A stretch of DNA of 64,000 nucleotides from Bacteroidales bacterium (GTDB lineage: Bacteria > Bacteroidota > Bacteroidia > Bacteroidales > JAAYJT01). Shown here in pieces: positions 46,296-54,473 of the stretch. Location of the stretch: contig JACZJK010000026.1 in NCBI GenBank assembly GCA_014860575.1, positions 62,001 through 126,000 on the forward strand, given 5' to 3'. The notes beneath the pieces are model-generated. The model made no database searches, was not told where the DNA came from, and worked only from the letters and a program-made list of their open reading frames with translations. Both the position numbers and the translations under genes were made by a program. Numbering within the stretch: position 1 is the stretch's first letter; the number at the start of each line of letters is the position of its first letter.

Positions 46296-47060
46296 TTATT
46301 GTCTGATAAACTTCTCTGTCAATAGCTGGTTATCAAACAAAACTCTAAGCAGATAAACGCCACTCGCATAGTTAGACAAATCGAACTGATATTGTTGCTT
46401 CCCGGCAGTTTGCCTTTGCAACAGCCGTTCTCCCATTATGCTGTAAATCTCAATCAGGATGGTATCAGAATTGACTGTTTCCAAAAATTCCAGGACAATG
46501 CTTGTAGTAGCTGGATTAGGAAACAATCTGATTAATTCTTGTTGTTTCTTTTGCTCATAATCAATCCGATGGATGTTGAGATGTTCAAAGTATTCAGAAG
46601 AAGCAAGCAAACTTTCAGGTTGCTGACAATCAAAGCCCATGGGGTCAATATATGCATGAAAAGATGCACCACTGGAAACAGTTGATGATGGATGTATCGA
46701 TATCTTAAATCCGGCAACTAAGGTTGCATTAGCATTGCTGGCAACATAAAGGTTTGAAGCACTGAGTGTATGGTTGGTAAAAAAGCACCAGTTTGAAGTG
46801 GGATTAATGGAAAGATCTGAGACTTCAAGTAGGTAAGGATAAGTATTGGCTTCAAAAAACTGTGAATGCCTGTTAATATACTCTCCCCTGGTTTTGAATT
46901 CGTAAACTGAACTTTGCCCGCCAACACTATGAAATTCTTTCACTACTGTTCCAAGTGCAAATACATTTGACTGGTCAAGGATTATACTTTGCGGGCACAC
47001 ATACCCTGTATTCAGAATGAAAACAGTGAGCAGTAGCAGATGTCTGGGATATATCTTCAT
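46296..47060 (-). CDS. T9SS-exported protein with C-terminal sorting domain
   Basis: A 254-residue protein from the ATG at 47060 (MKIYPRHLLLLTVFIL signal). The upstream ATG at 47147 gives a polar N-terminus, so it is less likely. The central part (about 30-165) is a small beta-rich region without a known family, including SSTVSSGASFHAYIDP. The last 75 residues are a type A sorting domain (LIRLFPNPATTSIVLEF, ASGVYLLRVLF, EKFIRQ). It would be released to the surface by the T9SS. Role unknown. Confidence 0.75.
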   Translation of the reverse strand: MKIYPRHLLLLTVFILNTGYVCPQSIILDQSNVFALGTVVKEFHSVGGQSSVYEFKTRGEYINRHSQFFEANTYPYLLEVSDLSINPTSNWCFFTNHTLSASNLYVASNANATLVAGFKISIHPSSTVSSGASFHAYIDPMGFDCQQPESLLASSEYFEHLNIHRIDYEQKKQQELIRLFPNPATTSIVLEFLETVNSDTILIEIYSIMGERLLQRQTAGKQQYQFDLSNYASGVYLLRVLFDNQLLTEKFIRQ

Positions 47061-47159
47061 TGTTTTGTTTTTATGATCATGTCTCCACATTAAACAAAAA
47101 AATCCTGTATGGTCTTGCCCTGATTTTATGACTTCAGAAATCATCATTTTTCAAAAAAC

Positions 47160-48170
47160 CTAATCCTTGAGACAACGCAGACTATGCCCGGTCGTCTTAA
47201 GTGTGTTGTTGCGTGACACGTTACCATTGCCGCTGTAAATGCTACGGTACCACGCATAACCGGAGGTGCTTTCCATAGCCGACCACCAGTAGCCATATGC
47301 ACCGAGAGAGCCGAACGAGCCAAGGTTGTCGAAGCCACCCGGAAGTGCTGAAAATCCAAAATCATTCGTTCCATAATGTGTTGCATTTGAGTTCCAGCGC
47401 GGGTGGTCTGAAGTGTTGCAATCGTTTCCCAGGGGAGAACTAAGCTGGCGGCAGGATTTTAAGCGATTGCCTACATTTGAAGATGTTACGTCAACATAAG
47501 TAGAAATTAAATAGCCTGTTAGCTGTGTCCATTCGGCATCGCCTGGCACATGCCAGCCATTCGGGCAAATACCTTGTACACCACTCGGGTTTGAATTGCT
47601 GCTTGATGCCCCGTTCATAACAGTGGCCCAGGAATACAGGCCTCCATAATACTCGCAGTTTACAGGATTATCGGCATAACATTTACGGGTAATGGAATTT
47701 CCGGCGGCATTCCTGATCGAATTCAGATTTGATGCCATCCAGCACTGATCTCCTATTTGAACGGTAGCATAAACATTCCCGTCGTAATCAGTTACTGTAG
47801 GGGTTCCCGGGCAAAAATTTGAATTATTTATGTGATAGGCAACCACCAGTAATTTGGCTTGTGGACTATACCTGTTAGGATGGTCAATGGTAGGATTCCA
47901 TACAATATGCTTGCTGGTTCCGGGACTTACCGGTCCCACATCTCCACTCATACTGGCCGGTGAAATGGGGAAAAAGTTTAATCCTTCATTAAAACTTACA
48001 CGCATATTTACATAATAGTCGCTTTGTGCACCGGAAAGGTCATAGTGTACGTCCACGAGTCCGCTCTCATCGCTTCGCTGGCTTACAGAGTTTATGATTA
48101 CTGAACCACTTTGCGAAAAACAGGCCATGAAGGGCAAAAGTAAAGTTGAAAGGAGCAGTGCTTTTCTCAT
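47160..48170 (-). CDS. FISUMP-domain secreted protein
   Basis: A 336-residue protein with a signal peptide (1-19, ends CFSQ). The first half (about 20-115) is a beta-sandwich-like domain (SFNEGLNFFPISP, WNPTIDHPNRYSPQAKLLV). The second half is the Fibrobacter succinogenes major paralogous (FISUMP) domain: TVQIGDQCWMASNL, GICPNGWHVPGDAEW and GYWWSAMES. Proteins of this group are secreted or lipid-anchored, with unclear function. It is 99 bp upstream of the T9SS cargo gene on the same strand, so they may be one operon. Confidence 0.82.
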   Translation of the reverse strand: MRKALLLSTLLLPFMACFSQSGSVIINSVSQRSDESGLVDVHYDLSGAQSDYYVNMRVSFNEGLNFFPISPASMSGDVGPVSPGTSKHIVWNPTIDHPNRYSPQAKLLVVAYHINNSNFCPGTPTVTDYDGNVYATVQIGDQCWMASNLNSIRNAAGNSITRKCYADNPVNCEYYGGLYSWATVMNGASSSNSNPSGVQGICPNGWHVPGDAEWTQLTGYLISTYVDVTSSNVGNRLKSCRQLSSPLGNDCNTSDHPRWNSNATHYGTNDFGFSALPGGFDNLGSFGSLGAYGYWWSAMESTSGYAWYRSIYSGNGNVSRNNTLKTTGHSLRCLKD

Positions 48171-48786
48171 AAGATCAAGTTTTTAGTTATGGTTTGATGG
48201 CTTTGGAACAATACAGGCTTCACCAGGTATATATCGCAAATTTATGCATTATTACGAAACACAAAAATTTCAAGGAAAATTTCAAATCTATTCGTGCATT
48301 TGCTGCGTTGGATTTTATTGCTTAACAACCGCAGGATATCACAGGGCTTTAAAGCCTTAGCCTTAAACATTGATCTTTCCGGCAAAACTTACGGTTACAA
48401 AGCAATCTGTGCTGGAAAGTTGGATTGCGAATTCAAATGTGTTCTGAGCTGTAATGAAATTGGTGATTAGCAGAGTTGTTGCAGGCGGCAAGGCAATTCC
48501 CGCTTAGAGGAGGCAATCTTTGGATAATAACAAATGATCCAGCGTTCGTAACAGCATTGCAAATGCCGCTCAGCAGGGATGTAGGATTGTAAATTCTGCT
48601 CAGCGAGGAATTTTATTTTGGATAACTACAATATTGCTTAATAATTTTCATATATTCGACAAGAATTTATATGAATATTATTTTAGGCTCTTGTAAGCAG
48701 TATTTTGCAAATAATATGATAATCAATATTTTACAAAAACATTAGACCTAATAAGTTGAATATCTGTAGTCTTTTTAACATCTAAA
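48171..48786. other. 616-bp non-coding region before the DUF4365-like gene
   Basis: No gene found. The part after 48600 is very AT-rich. It contains a perfect 8-bp inverted repeat (ttcatata and tatatgaa, 48647-48675) that might be an operator. Near 48540-48615 there is a cagcaggga / gattgtaaat / ctgctcagc segment loosely like the 30531 hairpin. Possibly remnant of mobile DNA, not proven. Confidence 0.45.
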
Positions 48787-48795
48787 TTGAACGAA

Positions 48796-49227
48796 ATGTC
48801 GTTAAAAAACACTCATCTTGGATGGCAGAACGAACACCTTGCTAGGTACTTGCTTTCTAAGGTAGCCTTTATTACTAGCCCGACAATGCCTGGGGACGAT
48901 GTTGGTGTTGATTTGGTATGTACATTATACGACCTTGAGAGAAGTGATAAGAGTGCACCGGTTTTGGTACCAAAGAATGCTATCGCGGTGCAGGTAAAGA
49001 GCACCCGCAAGGTTTGGGACTTTACGAAAAAAGTGCCCTACTTGCAGAGATTAGAGATACCATTCTTCGTTGCCGTGGTGATGCAGAATGATCTCAGCCT
49101 CGACCTCTATTCAGCGAAGTACCTCTCTCATCTCTTCTCATTTCGTGGCTCTCCCAAGAAGCTGAAATTTCACCCAGTTGATGATCTTACCTCCCACTAC
49201 CGTGAGGGAAACGACATGGCTGGATAA
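48796..49227 (+). CDS. DUF4365-like nuclease-fold protein, N-terminal part
   Basis: A 143-residue frame from the ATG at 48796 (a TTG at 48787 is also in frame). It resembles DUF4365: GWQNEHLARYLLSKV, GDDVGVDLVCTL and AIAVQVKSTRK. Asp in GVDL and Gln-Lys in QVKS fit the PD-(D/E)xK nuclease-like core. Proteins of this type appear in defence and mobile-element settings. The stop at 49225-49227 is in the same frame as the next coding stretch (49228-49623), so this is probably the first half of one gene of about 275 codons broken by a nonsense change. A real split gene cannot be excluded. Confidence 0.6.
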   Translation: MSLKNTHLGWQNEHLARYLLSKVAFITSPTMPGDDVGVDLVCTLYDLERSDKSAPVLVPKNAIAVQVKSTRKVWDFTKKVPYLQRLEIPFFVAVVMQNDLSLDLYSAKYLSHLFSFRGSPKKLKFHPVDDLTSHYREGNDMAG

Positions 49228-49296
49228 AGCATAAAACTGCCAAGAATTTGTCAACTGAAGGCTGGGGCTTCTGAGGCTGAAAACGAAGCAAACCGA

Positions 49297-49623
49297 TTGT
49301 CAATTTTTCAAGAATCCATGGCAGCGCAAAAGGCAATTGCATCGAGGCAAAATCGAGAGTTTATCTTTGATATTGTCGGCGGTATCGAGATCTTCACAGG
49401 CAAAGATTCGGTTAAGGGATTCATGGATAATTATATCTTGAGGCTTGCAGAGGCATTATACAATATCGCCTGGAAATTGGAAAATAAAATAACTTTTAAC
49501 ATTGATGATGAGAAGGAATACTTTTTGGAAACATATTATAGATTCTCAGAGCGTTTTAATGTGCCAGACCACCTTACGAAGGCTTATGAGCAACTGATGG
49601 CGGCAAGTGGTGAATCCGATTAA
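49297..49623 (+). CDS. C-terminal part of the broken DUF4365-like gene (or separate small protein)
   Basis: A 108-residue frame starting at TTG (49297), or at ATG (49318). It is in the same frame as the DUF4365-like gene upstream. The frame is open from the stop at 49225 onward and reads as plausible protein (LPRICQLKAGASEAENEANRL) before any start codon. It is helix-rich (LRLAEALYNIAWKLENKITFN). I recognise no separate family. The simplest reading is a pseudogene fragment. Confidence 0.45.
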   Translation: MSIFQESMAAQKAIASRQNREFIFDIVGGIEIFTGKDSVKGFMDNYILRLAEALYNIAWKLENKITFNIDDEKEYFLETYYRFSERFNVPDHLTKAYEQLMAASGESD

Positions 49624-49714
49624 ATTAGCACTGCAGCTTTTCATCTTCATTGACAGTTAGCGCCGACTAAGGTTGATTATCATTGAGTTTTTCTCGCCAC
49701 CAACAACAACAATT

Positions 49715-51160
49715 TCACATTTCTACCCCAAAAACCAACACCCCAAAACCCTCATCATCAACAGAACCGGGAACAACAACGGTGAACAATTTCTTTTCAC
49801 GCCTAATTTCCAGCTTTTCAGAATAACCAAGCAAATCCACCTTACCAACCTCTTTCACAAATCCCGCAGGCAGTTCAAGCATTTCAGGCAAAATCTCACC
49901 TTCCTCTTTCAGATAAAACGCATACCTTGTTTTTCCGTCTTTGCTTTGGGTGAAGCACCATTTGCCTTCCTGGTAAGGGGCAAGCGGTTTGGTTTCGTAG
50001 ATGGCCTGGGAATTAATATTCATCCATTTGCCTATTTCTTCCAGCCGTTCATATACTTCGGGTGGCATGGCGCCGGTTTTGTCGGGACCTATGCCCAACA
50101 GGAGGTTGCCACCTTTGGCAACTATCTTCACCAGGGTTTGTATGGCCCAGCTGGCGGATTTATAGCGCTCGCGTTCGCCGGTATGGTACCAGCTATCGCC
50201 AAGGGTAATGCAGCTTTCCCAGGGATAGGAGGGAATCTCACCGGGGATTTGCTGCTCTGGGGTGCGGTAGTTTTCAAATTCGCCGTGTACGGTGCGGTCA
50301 ACAATCAGCAATTCGGGCTGTTGTGTGCGGGCCATGGCGGCAATGGCGGGCATGTCAATATCCTGCACCCACTGGTTTTTGCCCAGCCACGGACGGGTTT
50401 CTTCGGTAAGAGTTCCGGCAGGTCTCACCCATCCGCCGTCGAGCCAAAGAATGTCCACATCGCCATAATCAGTCATCAGCTCTTCAAGCTGGTTAAAGGT
50501 GAATTCCCGGAAGCGCTGCCAGCGTTCGGGATATTTTCCGGGGTCGTAGTTTACATTGCGGTCGAACACCGGGAAGTAAGGCCACCAGTAATCATCGTTA
50601 TGCCAGTCTGCCTTGCTGAAATACACCCCAACGCCCATTCCTTTTTCCCGGAAGGCACTGAAAATATTTTGCGTGATATTGTTGCGGGGGTCGGTGGAGA
50701 AAATGCTTTCGCTGCCGGTGATCTTGTAATCGGTGTAGCGGGAGTCGTACATGCAAAAGCCGTCGTGGTGTTTGGTGGTGAACACCAGGTACTTCATGCC
50801 GGCGCTGTGGCAAGCTTCGGCCCATTGTTGCGGGTCGAACTGCTGCGGATTGAAAGTATGCCTGATCTTTTCGTATTCACGCACATAGGTGCAGTAATCA
50901 TCCGCATAAGGGCCACGGCGTTCGCACCAGGGCTCGTCTTCGGGGCAGAGGCTCCAGCTTTCCACAATTCCCCATTCGCTGTAGGGGCCCCAGTGGATGA
51001 TCACCCCGAATTTCCAGTCTTGCCAGGCTTCCAGCTTCGCGCTCACTTCCGGATCGGAAGGCCAATGGTAAGCTTCTTCAGGTTCATGAACTTTGGTAGG
51101 ATTGCAGCCCAACATCAGGGCCAGGATCAGGACAAGGAGGAAGGAGGTAGGGTTTTTCAT
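49715..51160 (-). CDS. GH29 alpha-L-fucosidase, lipoprotein
   Basis: A 481-residue lipoprotein (LALMLGC lipobox at about 13-19). GH29 blocks are DWKFGVIIHWGPYSEWG, YLVFTTKHHDGFCMYD and DVDILWLDGGW, whose Asp (about 241) is the expected nucleophile. No PA14 domain, unlike the GH29 at 36735. The two fucosidases differ in length and architecture, suggesting different linkage preferences. It follows the GH3 gene on the same strand, across a 340-bp spacer with repeats. A long antisense frame at 49673-51169 is a shadow. Confidence 0.92.
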   Translation of the reverse strand: MKNPTSFLLVLILALMLGCNPTKVHEPEEAYHWPSDPEVSAKLEAWQDWKFGVIIHWGPYSEWGIVESWSLCPEDEPWCERRGPYADDYCTYVREYEKIRHTFNPQQFDPQQWAEACHSAGMKYLVFTTKHHDGFCMYDSRYTDYKITGSESIFSTDPRNNITQNIFSAFREKGMGVGVYFSKADWHNDDYWWPYFPVFDRNVNYDPGKYPERWQRFREFTFNQLEELMTDYGDVDILWLDGGWVRPAGTLTEETRPWLGKNQWVQDIDMPAIAAMARTQQPELLIVDRTVHGEFENYRTPEQQIPGEIPSYPWESCITLGDSWYHTGERERYKSASWAIQTLVKIVAKGGNLLLGIGPDKTGAMPPEVYERLEEIGKWMNINSQAIYETKPLAPYQEGKWCFTQSKDGKTRYAFYLKEEGEILPEMLELPAGFVKEVGKVDLLGYSEKLEIRREKKLFTVVVPGSVDDEGFGVLVFGVEM

Positions 51161-51179
51161 TTTTGGTAGTGTTTATGTG

Positions 51180-51277
51180 TTCAAGGTTCAAAGTTCAAGG
51201 TTCAAGGTTCGAGGTTCCGGGTTCAAGGATCAAGATTTAAGATTCAAAATTTTAGATTCAAGATTCGGGGTTTCAGG
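51180..51277. repeat. Heptanucleotide tandem array upstream of GH29
   Basis: Fourteen consecutive 7-nt units: ttcaagg, ttcaaag, ttcgagg, ttccggg, atcaaga, tttaaga and variants. It starts 20 bp upstream of the GH29 start codon. The same unit family recurs at 62295-62385. Confidence 0.78.
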
Positions 51278-51314
51278 TTATTAATCGGTATAAAACTCTT
51301 GGGTTGGGATTTTG

Positions 51315-51468
51315 AATATTGAGCCCACTCCAAAAAGTCACAAATTGCTGATTTTTATCGTTTTTGACCCCTGACCCCTAAAGGGGAAACGCTAAAAATC
51401 AGCACTTTGTGGAAGTCCCCTTTAGGGGATTTAGGGGCAGATATACTTTTCGGAGTGGACTCAATATT
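51315..51468. mobile_element. 154-bp nested palindrome, MITE-like
   Basis: The left arm 51315-51363 pairs with two right segments: 51387-51411 (2 mismatches in 25) and 51445-51468 (2 mismatches in 24). The ends form 24-bp terminal inverted repeats. The centre (51364-51386) and the 33-nt insert (51412-51444) carry the palindromes CCCCTAAAGGGG and CCCCTTTAGGGG in opposite orientation. The flanks GGATTTTG (51307-51314 and 51469-51476) may be an 8-bp target duplication, but they overlap local heptanucleotide repeats. Confidence 0.6.
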
Positions 51469-51500
51469 GGATTTTGGATTTTGGATTTTTCCGGGTTTCG

Positions 51501-54164
51501 TTAATCAACTACATTCAGTATAATCCGCTGCCGGATGTCTTTTGAGGAAGCGCCGATCATGATCCGGAATTCGCCCGGCTCCACAATTTTGTTCATTTTG
51601 GGGTCGTACATCGAGAGCATTTCGGGATCAATGGTGAATATCAGCGTTTTGCTTTCGCCGGCCTGCAGATGAATGCGCCGGAAAGCTTTCAGTTCCCGCA
51701 GCGGCCTGGCCACAGACGCCAGTTCATCGCGGAGGTAAAGTTGCACTACTTCGTCGCCGGCCACATTGCCCGTATTTCTCACTTTTACGCTTACCTGGCT
51801 TGCACCGTTTGTTTTTATCGTGCGAACCGAAAGCGCAATGTCAGAATACTCAAAGTTTGTATAGCTTAGTCCGAACCCAAAGGGGAAAAGCGGCTGGCCG
51901 GTGAGGTTCATATAATCGTCGCCGCGGCCGGTGGGTTTGTGGTTGTACACCAGCGGCAACTGCCCTTCAAAAACCGGGAAGGTGACGGGCAGGCGTCCGG
52001 CGGGATTGTAATCGCCAAACAGCACTTCAGCCATGGCTTGTCCGCCTGCTTCGCCCGGATACCAGGCCTGAACGATGGCGCCCGCTTTATCAATCCACTT
52101 GTTCATGGTAATAGCGCTTCCACCCACCAGCAACACCACCACCGGAGTGCCTGTTTCGGCGATTTTCAAAATGAGTTCTTCCTGCCGCCCGGGAAGATTC
52201 AGGTAAGCCCTGTCGAGGAATTCGCCTTCTTCAATGCCCACGGCCAGCACAGCTAACTCGCTGTGGCGGGCAAGCTCCATGGCTTTTTCAATTTCTGCCG
52301 ACTGCAAATCTTCAACGCCCATATTCCAGATCAGTCTGAACCACGCATTGCCCACAGGTTCGTAAAACTCGATCAGCAGATCGTATTCCCGGCCTTTTTC
52401 GAAAGTAAAATCCTTGAGAACCGCCTGCCTTGTGCGTTTTGTCCAGTTGTCGAGCAGCAGTTGCTTGTCGAGATACAAACGGTAGCCGTCGTTGCCGTCA
52501 ATGCCGATGTTGAAAGTTCCGCTCTCAGGGGCTGTCAGTTTTCCGCTCCAGCGCACCGACCAGAAATCATAGCTGAGTTTTTCGGGATCGGGGCCAAACA
52601 AAGTCCATTGAAACTGGATTTGCTTATCATTTCTTACAAAAACCGGTTGGCCCGAAAACGAAACATTGTCAAAATATTCCCCTTTCAGACCTGATTGCTG
52701 TTGGCCGTCCATTTCGCAGCTGAGGGTTTCTGTGGGAACCGTCAGATATTCAATGTTCTGGTGTTCGCAACCCAAAGCATATTTTACTTCAACTTCCGAA
52801 CCTGCCTTTTTCCGGATTCCTTCCAGGATGCTGATTTTTTGATTTCCCGGCCCGCTGTAACCGCCCAGCCGTGCTTCGGCGGCATCGGGTCCAATTACCG
52901 CGATTGATTTCACGTTTTGTGAAATGGGCAGCAATTGATCCTTATTTTTTAGCAGCACCATGGATTCCCTGGCTGTTTGCAGCGCAATTTCCCGGTGGTT
53001 TTGGTGGCCGTTGAGCTTGGCGGCTTCTTCCGGATCCACATAAGGGTTCTCAAACAAACCCAGTTCAAATTTCAGTTTTAAGACCCTTGCCACAGCTGCA
53101 TCAATCGTTTCCTGAGAAATGCTTCCATCATAGAAGGGCGGCGAGAACAGCGCCTGGTGGTTGTAATTGGTCTGGAAAATCACATCCAGGCCTTTTTCCA
53201 GGGATTTAACCGTGGCATCCGCATAATCGGCGGCGGTGAAATGCAGCACATTGGCGCCACCGGTTCCGCCGGCATCGGAGATCACAAAACCATCAAAACC
53301 CCATTCCTTTTTCAGCAATTGGTTGAGCAGCCAGTCGTTGGCCGTACATGGCGAGCCATCATAAGAATTATAGGAAGTCATCACCGAGCGCGACCCCCCG
53401 CGTTTAAAGCAAGCCTCGAAAGGCGCCAGGTGGATTTCACGCATCAGGCGTTCGTTCCAGTGTATTGGGTAGCTGTCGCGCCCGCCATCACCCACATTGG
53501 CCACAAAATGCTTGGGCGTGGTGATAATCCCCATTTTTTCAAACGCTGACACAAATGCAACGCCCATTTCGGAAGCGAGGTAAGGACATTCACCATAGGT
53601 TTCTTCGGTGCGGCCCCAGCGCACATCGGAGGCGATGTTCACCACTGGCGACAACACCTGTCTGATCCCCCGCGATTTGCATTCCACGGCAATGGCCCTG
53701 GCCACTTCGTGCATAAGTTCAGTGTTCCAGGTAGCAGCTAAACCAATGGCCTGCGGAAAAGCCGTAGCACCCGAACGCACCAGTCCGTGCAAGGCCTCGT
53801 CGAAAGGAATGATGGGAATGCCCAGGCGGGATTCTTCGATAAAGTAACGCTGGATTTCATTGATTTTAATCGCGGCTTCACGGGCAGACCAGCCTTCGGT
53901 ATATTCGAGCATTTGCCCGCTTGCATCAGCGCTCTGGCCCACCGTATTCACCTGGAATCCAAAAATTCCGGGTTTATATTGGTCTTTATCATCACCCAAA
54001 TCGCCTGGGATCATAAAGAGTTGCCAGAATTTTTCTTCGGGCGTCATACGCGAGAGCAGGTCTTTCACCCTTTCATCCACCGGCAGGTTTGGGTTTTTAT
54101 AGGCTTGTGCGCAAACAAACTGGATGGAAAGGGTTAAATGAAGGATAATAAGTAACTGTTTCAT
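51501..54164 (-). CDS. GH3 beta-glycosidase with PA14 domain
   Basis: An 887-residue secreted enzyme with a signal peptide (1-20). GH3 N-terminal barrel is about 25-375; KHFVANVGDG and the DGFVISDAGG block carry the nucleophile Asp297. The usual motif is SDW or SDY, so SDAGG is a variant. The C-terminal GH3 sandwich (about 400-760) is interrupted by a PA14 domain (about 490-635, GEYFDNVSFSGQPVF). A fibronectin-III-like tail covers about 800-887. EEGEFLDR holds the likely acid/base Glu. Typical specificity is beta-glucoside or beta-xyloside; in this glycan cluster other beta-linkages are possible. Cell location is probably periplasm or surface. Confidence 0.88.
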   Translation of the reverse strand: MKQLLIILHLTLSIQFVCAQAYKNPNLPVDERVKDLLSRMTPEEKFWQLFMIPGDLGDDKDQYKPGIFGFQVNTVGQSADASGQMLEYTEGWSAREAAIKINEIQRYFIEESRLGIPIIPFDEALHGLVRSGATAFPQAIGLAATWNTELMHEVARAIAVECKSRGIRQVLSPVVNIASDVRWGRTEETYGECPYLASEMGVAFVSAFEKMGIITTPKHFVANVGDGGRDSYPIHWNERLMREIHLAPFEACFKRGGSRSVMTSYNSYDGSPCTANDWLLNQLLKKEWGFDGFVISDAGGTGGANVLHFTAADYADATVKSLEKGLDVIFQTNYNHQALFSPPFYDGSISQETIDAAVARVLKLKFELGLFENPYVDPEEAAKLNGHQNHREIALQTARESMVLLKNKDQLLPISQNVKSIAVIGPDAAEARLGGYSGPGNQKISILEGIRKKAGSEVEVKYALGCEHQNIEYLTVPTETLSCEMDGQQQSGLKGEYFDNVSFSGQPVFVRNDKQIQFQWTLFGPDPEKLSYDFWSVRWSGKLTAPESGTFNIGIDGNDGYRLYLDKQLLLDNWTKRTRQAVLKDFTFEKGREYDLLIEFYEPVGNAWFRLIWNMGVEDLQSAEIEKAMELARHSELAVLAVGIEEGEFLDRAYLNLPGRQEELILKIAETGTPVVVLLVGGSAITMNKWIDKAGAIVQAWYPGEAGGQAMAEVLFGDYNPAGRLPVTFPVFEGQLPLVYNHKPTGRGDDYMNLTGQPLFPFGFGLSYTNFEYSDIALSVRTIKTNGASQVSVKVRNTGNVAGDEVVQLYLRDELASVARPLRELKAFRRIHLQAGESKTLIFTIDPEMLSMYDPKMNKIVEPGEFRIMIGASSKDIRQRIILNVVD

Positions 54165-54473
54165 GTATTTTTATTTTTCCTTAATGTGCGACGGAGATGT
54201 TATTAATTCATGAGATACCTTCAATTGCATAACCTCTACGAGGTATTCTATTTAGTTCGTCAATTTTTTACTACAATACCTTATCGCCTACGGCGAATCC
54301 ACAATACCGCAAATTGGGTTCCGCATAGCACACGCCTTCCGCCGCAAAAGGTGATGCAAGGCCGGCGGCGAATCTTTTTCCTGACCGGTTAAATTCTGCG
54401 TAGCGGATATGGTTTTGTAGCATAATGGTTTAACCCTGTCTTTAATTCCACGTAGTGGATTAGCAATTTTAAT
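54165..54473. other. 309-bp spacer with mini-palindromes between GH3 and DUF4838 genes
   Basis: Non-coding. It holds four short palindromes with a TAC or GTA centre: 54233-54243 (cctc-tac-gagg), 54284-54296 (tcgcc-tac-ggcga), 54395-54407 (tctgc-gta-gcgga) and 54447-54459 (tccac-gta-gtgga). No RNA gene seen. Confidence 0.5.

Larger units (their letters stand above)
51161..51500. other. 340-bp repeat-rich spacer between GH3 and GH29
   Basis: Made almost only of repeats: the heptanucleotide array (51180-51277), the palindromic element (51315-51468) and three more heptanucleotide units (ggatttt, 51469-51492). The two genes face the same way, so the spacer may be transcribed. No gene. Confidence 0.6.

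Noticed and set aside
48171-48786. A decayed transposase in the 616-bp gap
   Set aside because: No reading frame or terminal inverted repeat typical of an IS could be supported; only short inverted repeats are visible.
49673-51169. A 498-codon open frame on the plus strand, opposite the second GH29 gene
   Set aside because: The opposite strand encodes a complete GH29 fucosidase with lipobox and catalytic motifs. The plus-strand translation has no signal peptide or family motif and is rich in Phe, Gly and Pro as expected for an antisense shadow.
51307-51476. Proof of transposition from the 8-bp GGATTTTG flanks of the palindromic element
   Set aside because: The right flank continues as ggatttt heptanucleotide repeats, so the apparent target duplication could be chance. 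Kept as a candidate only.
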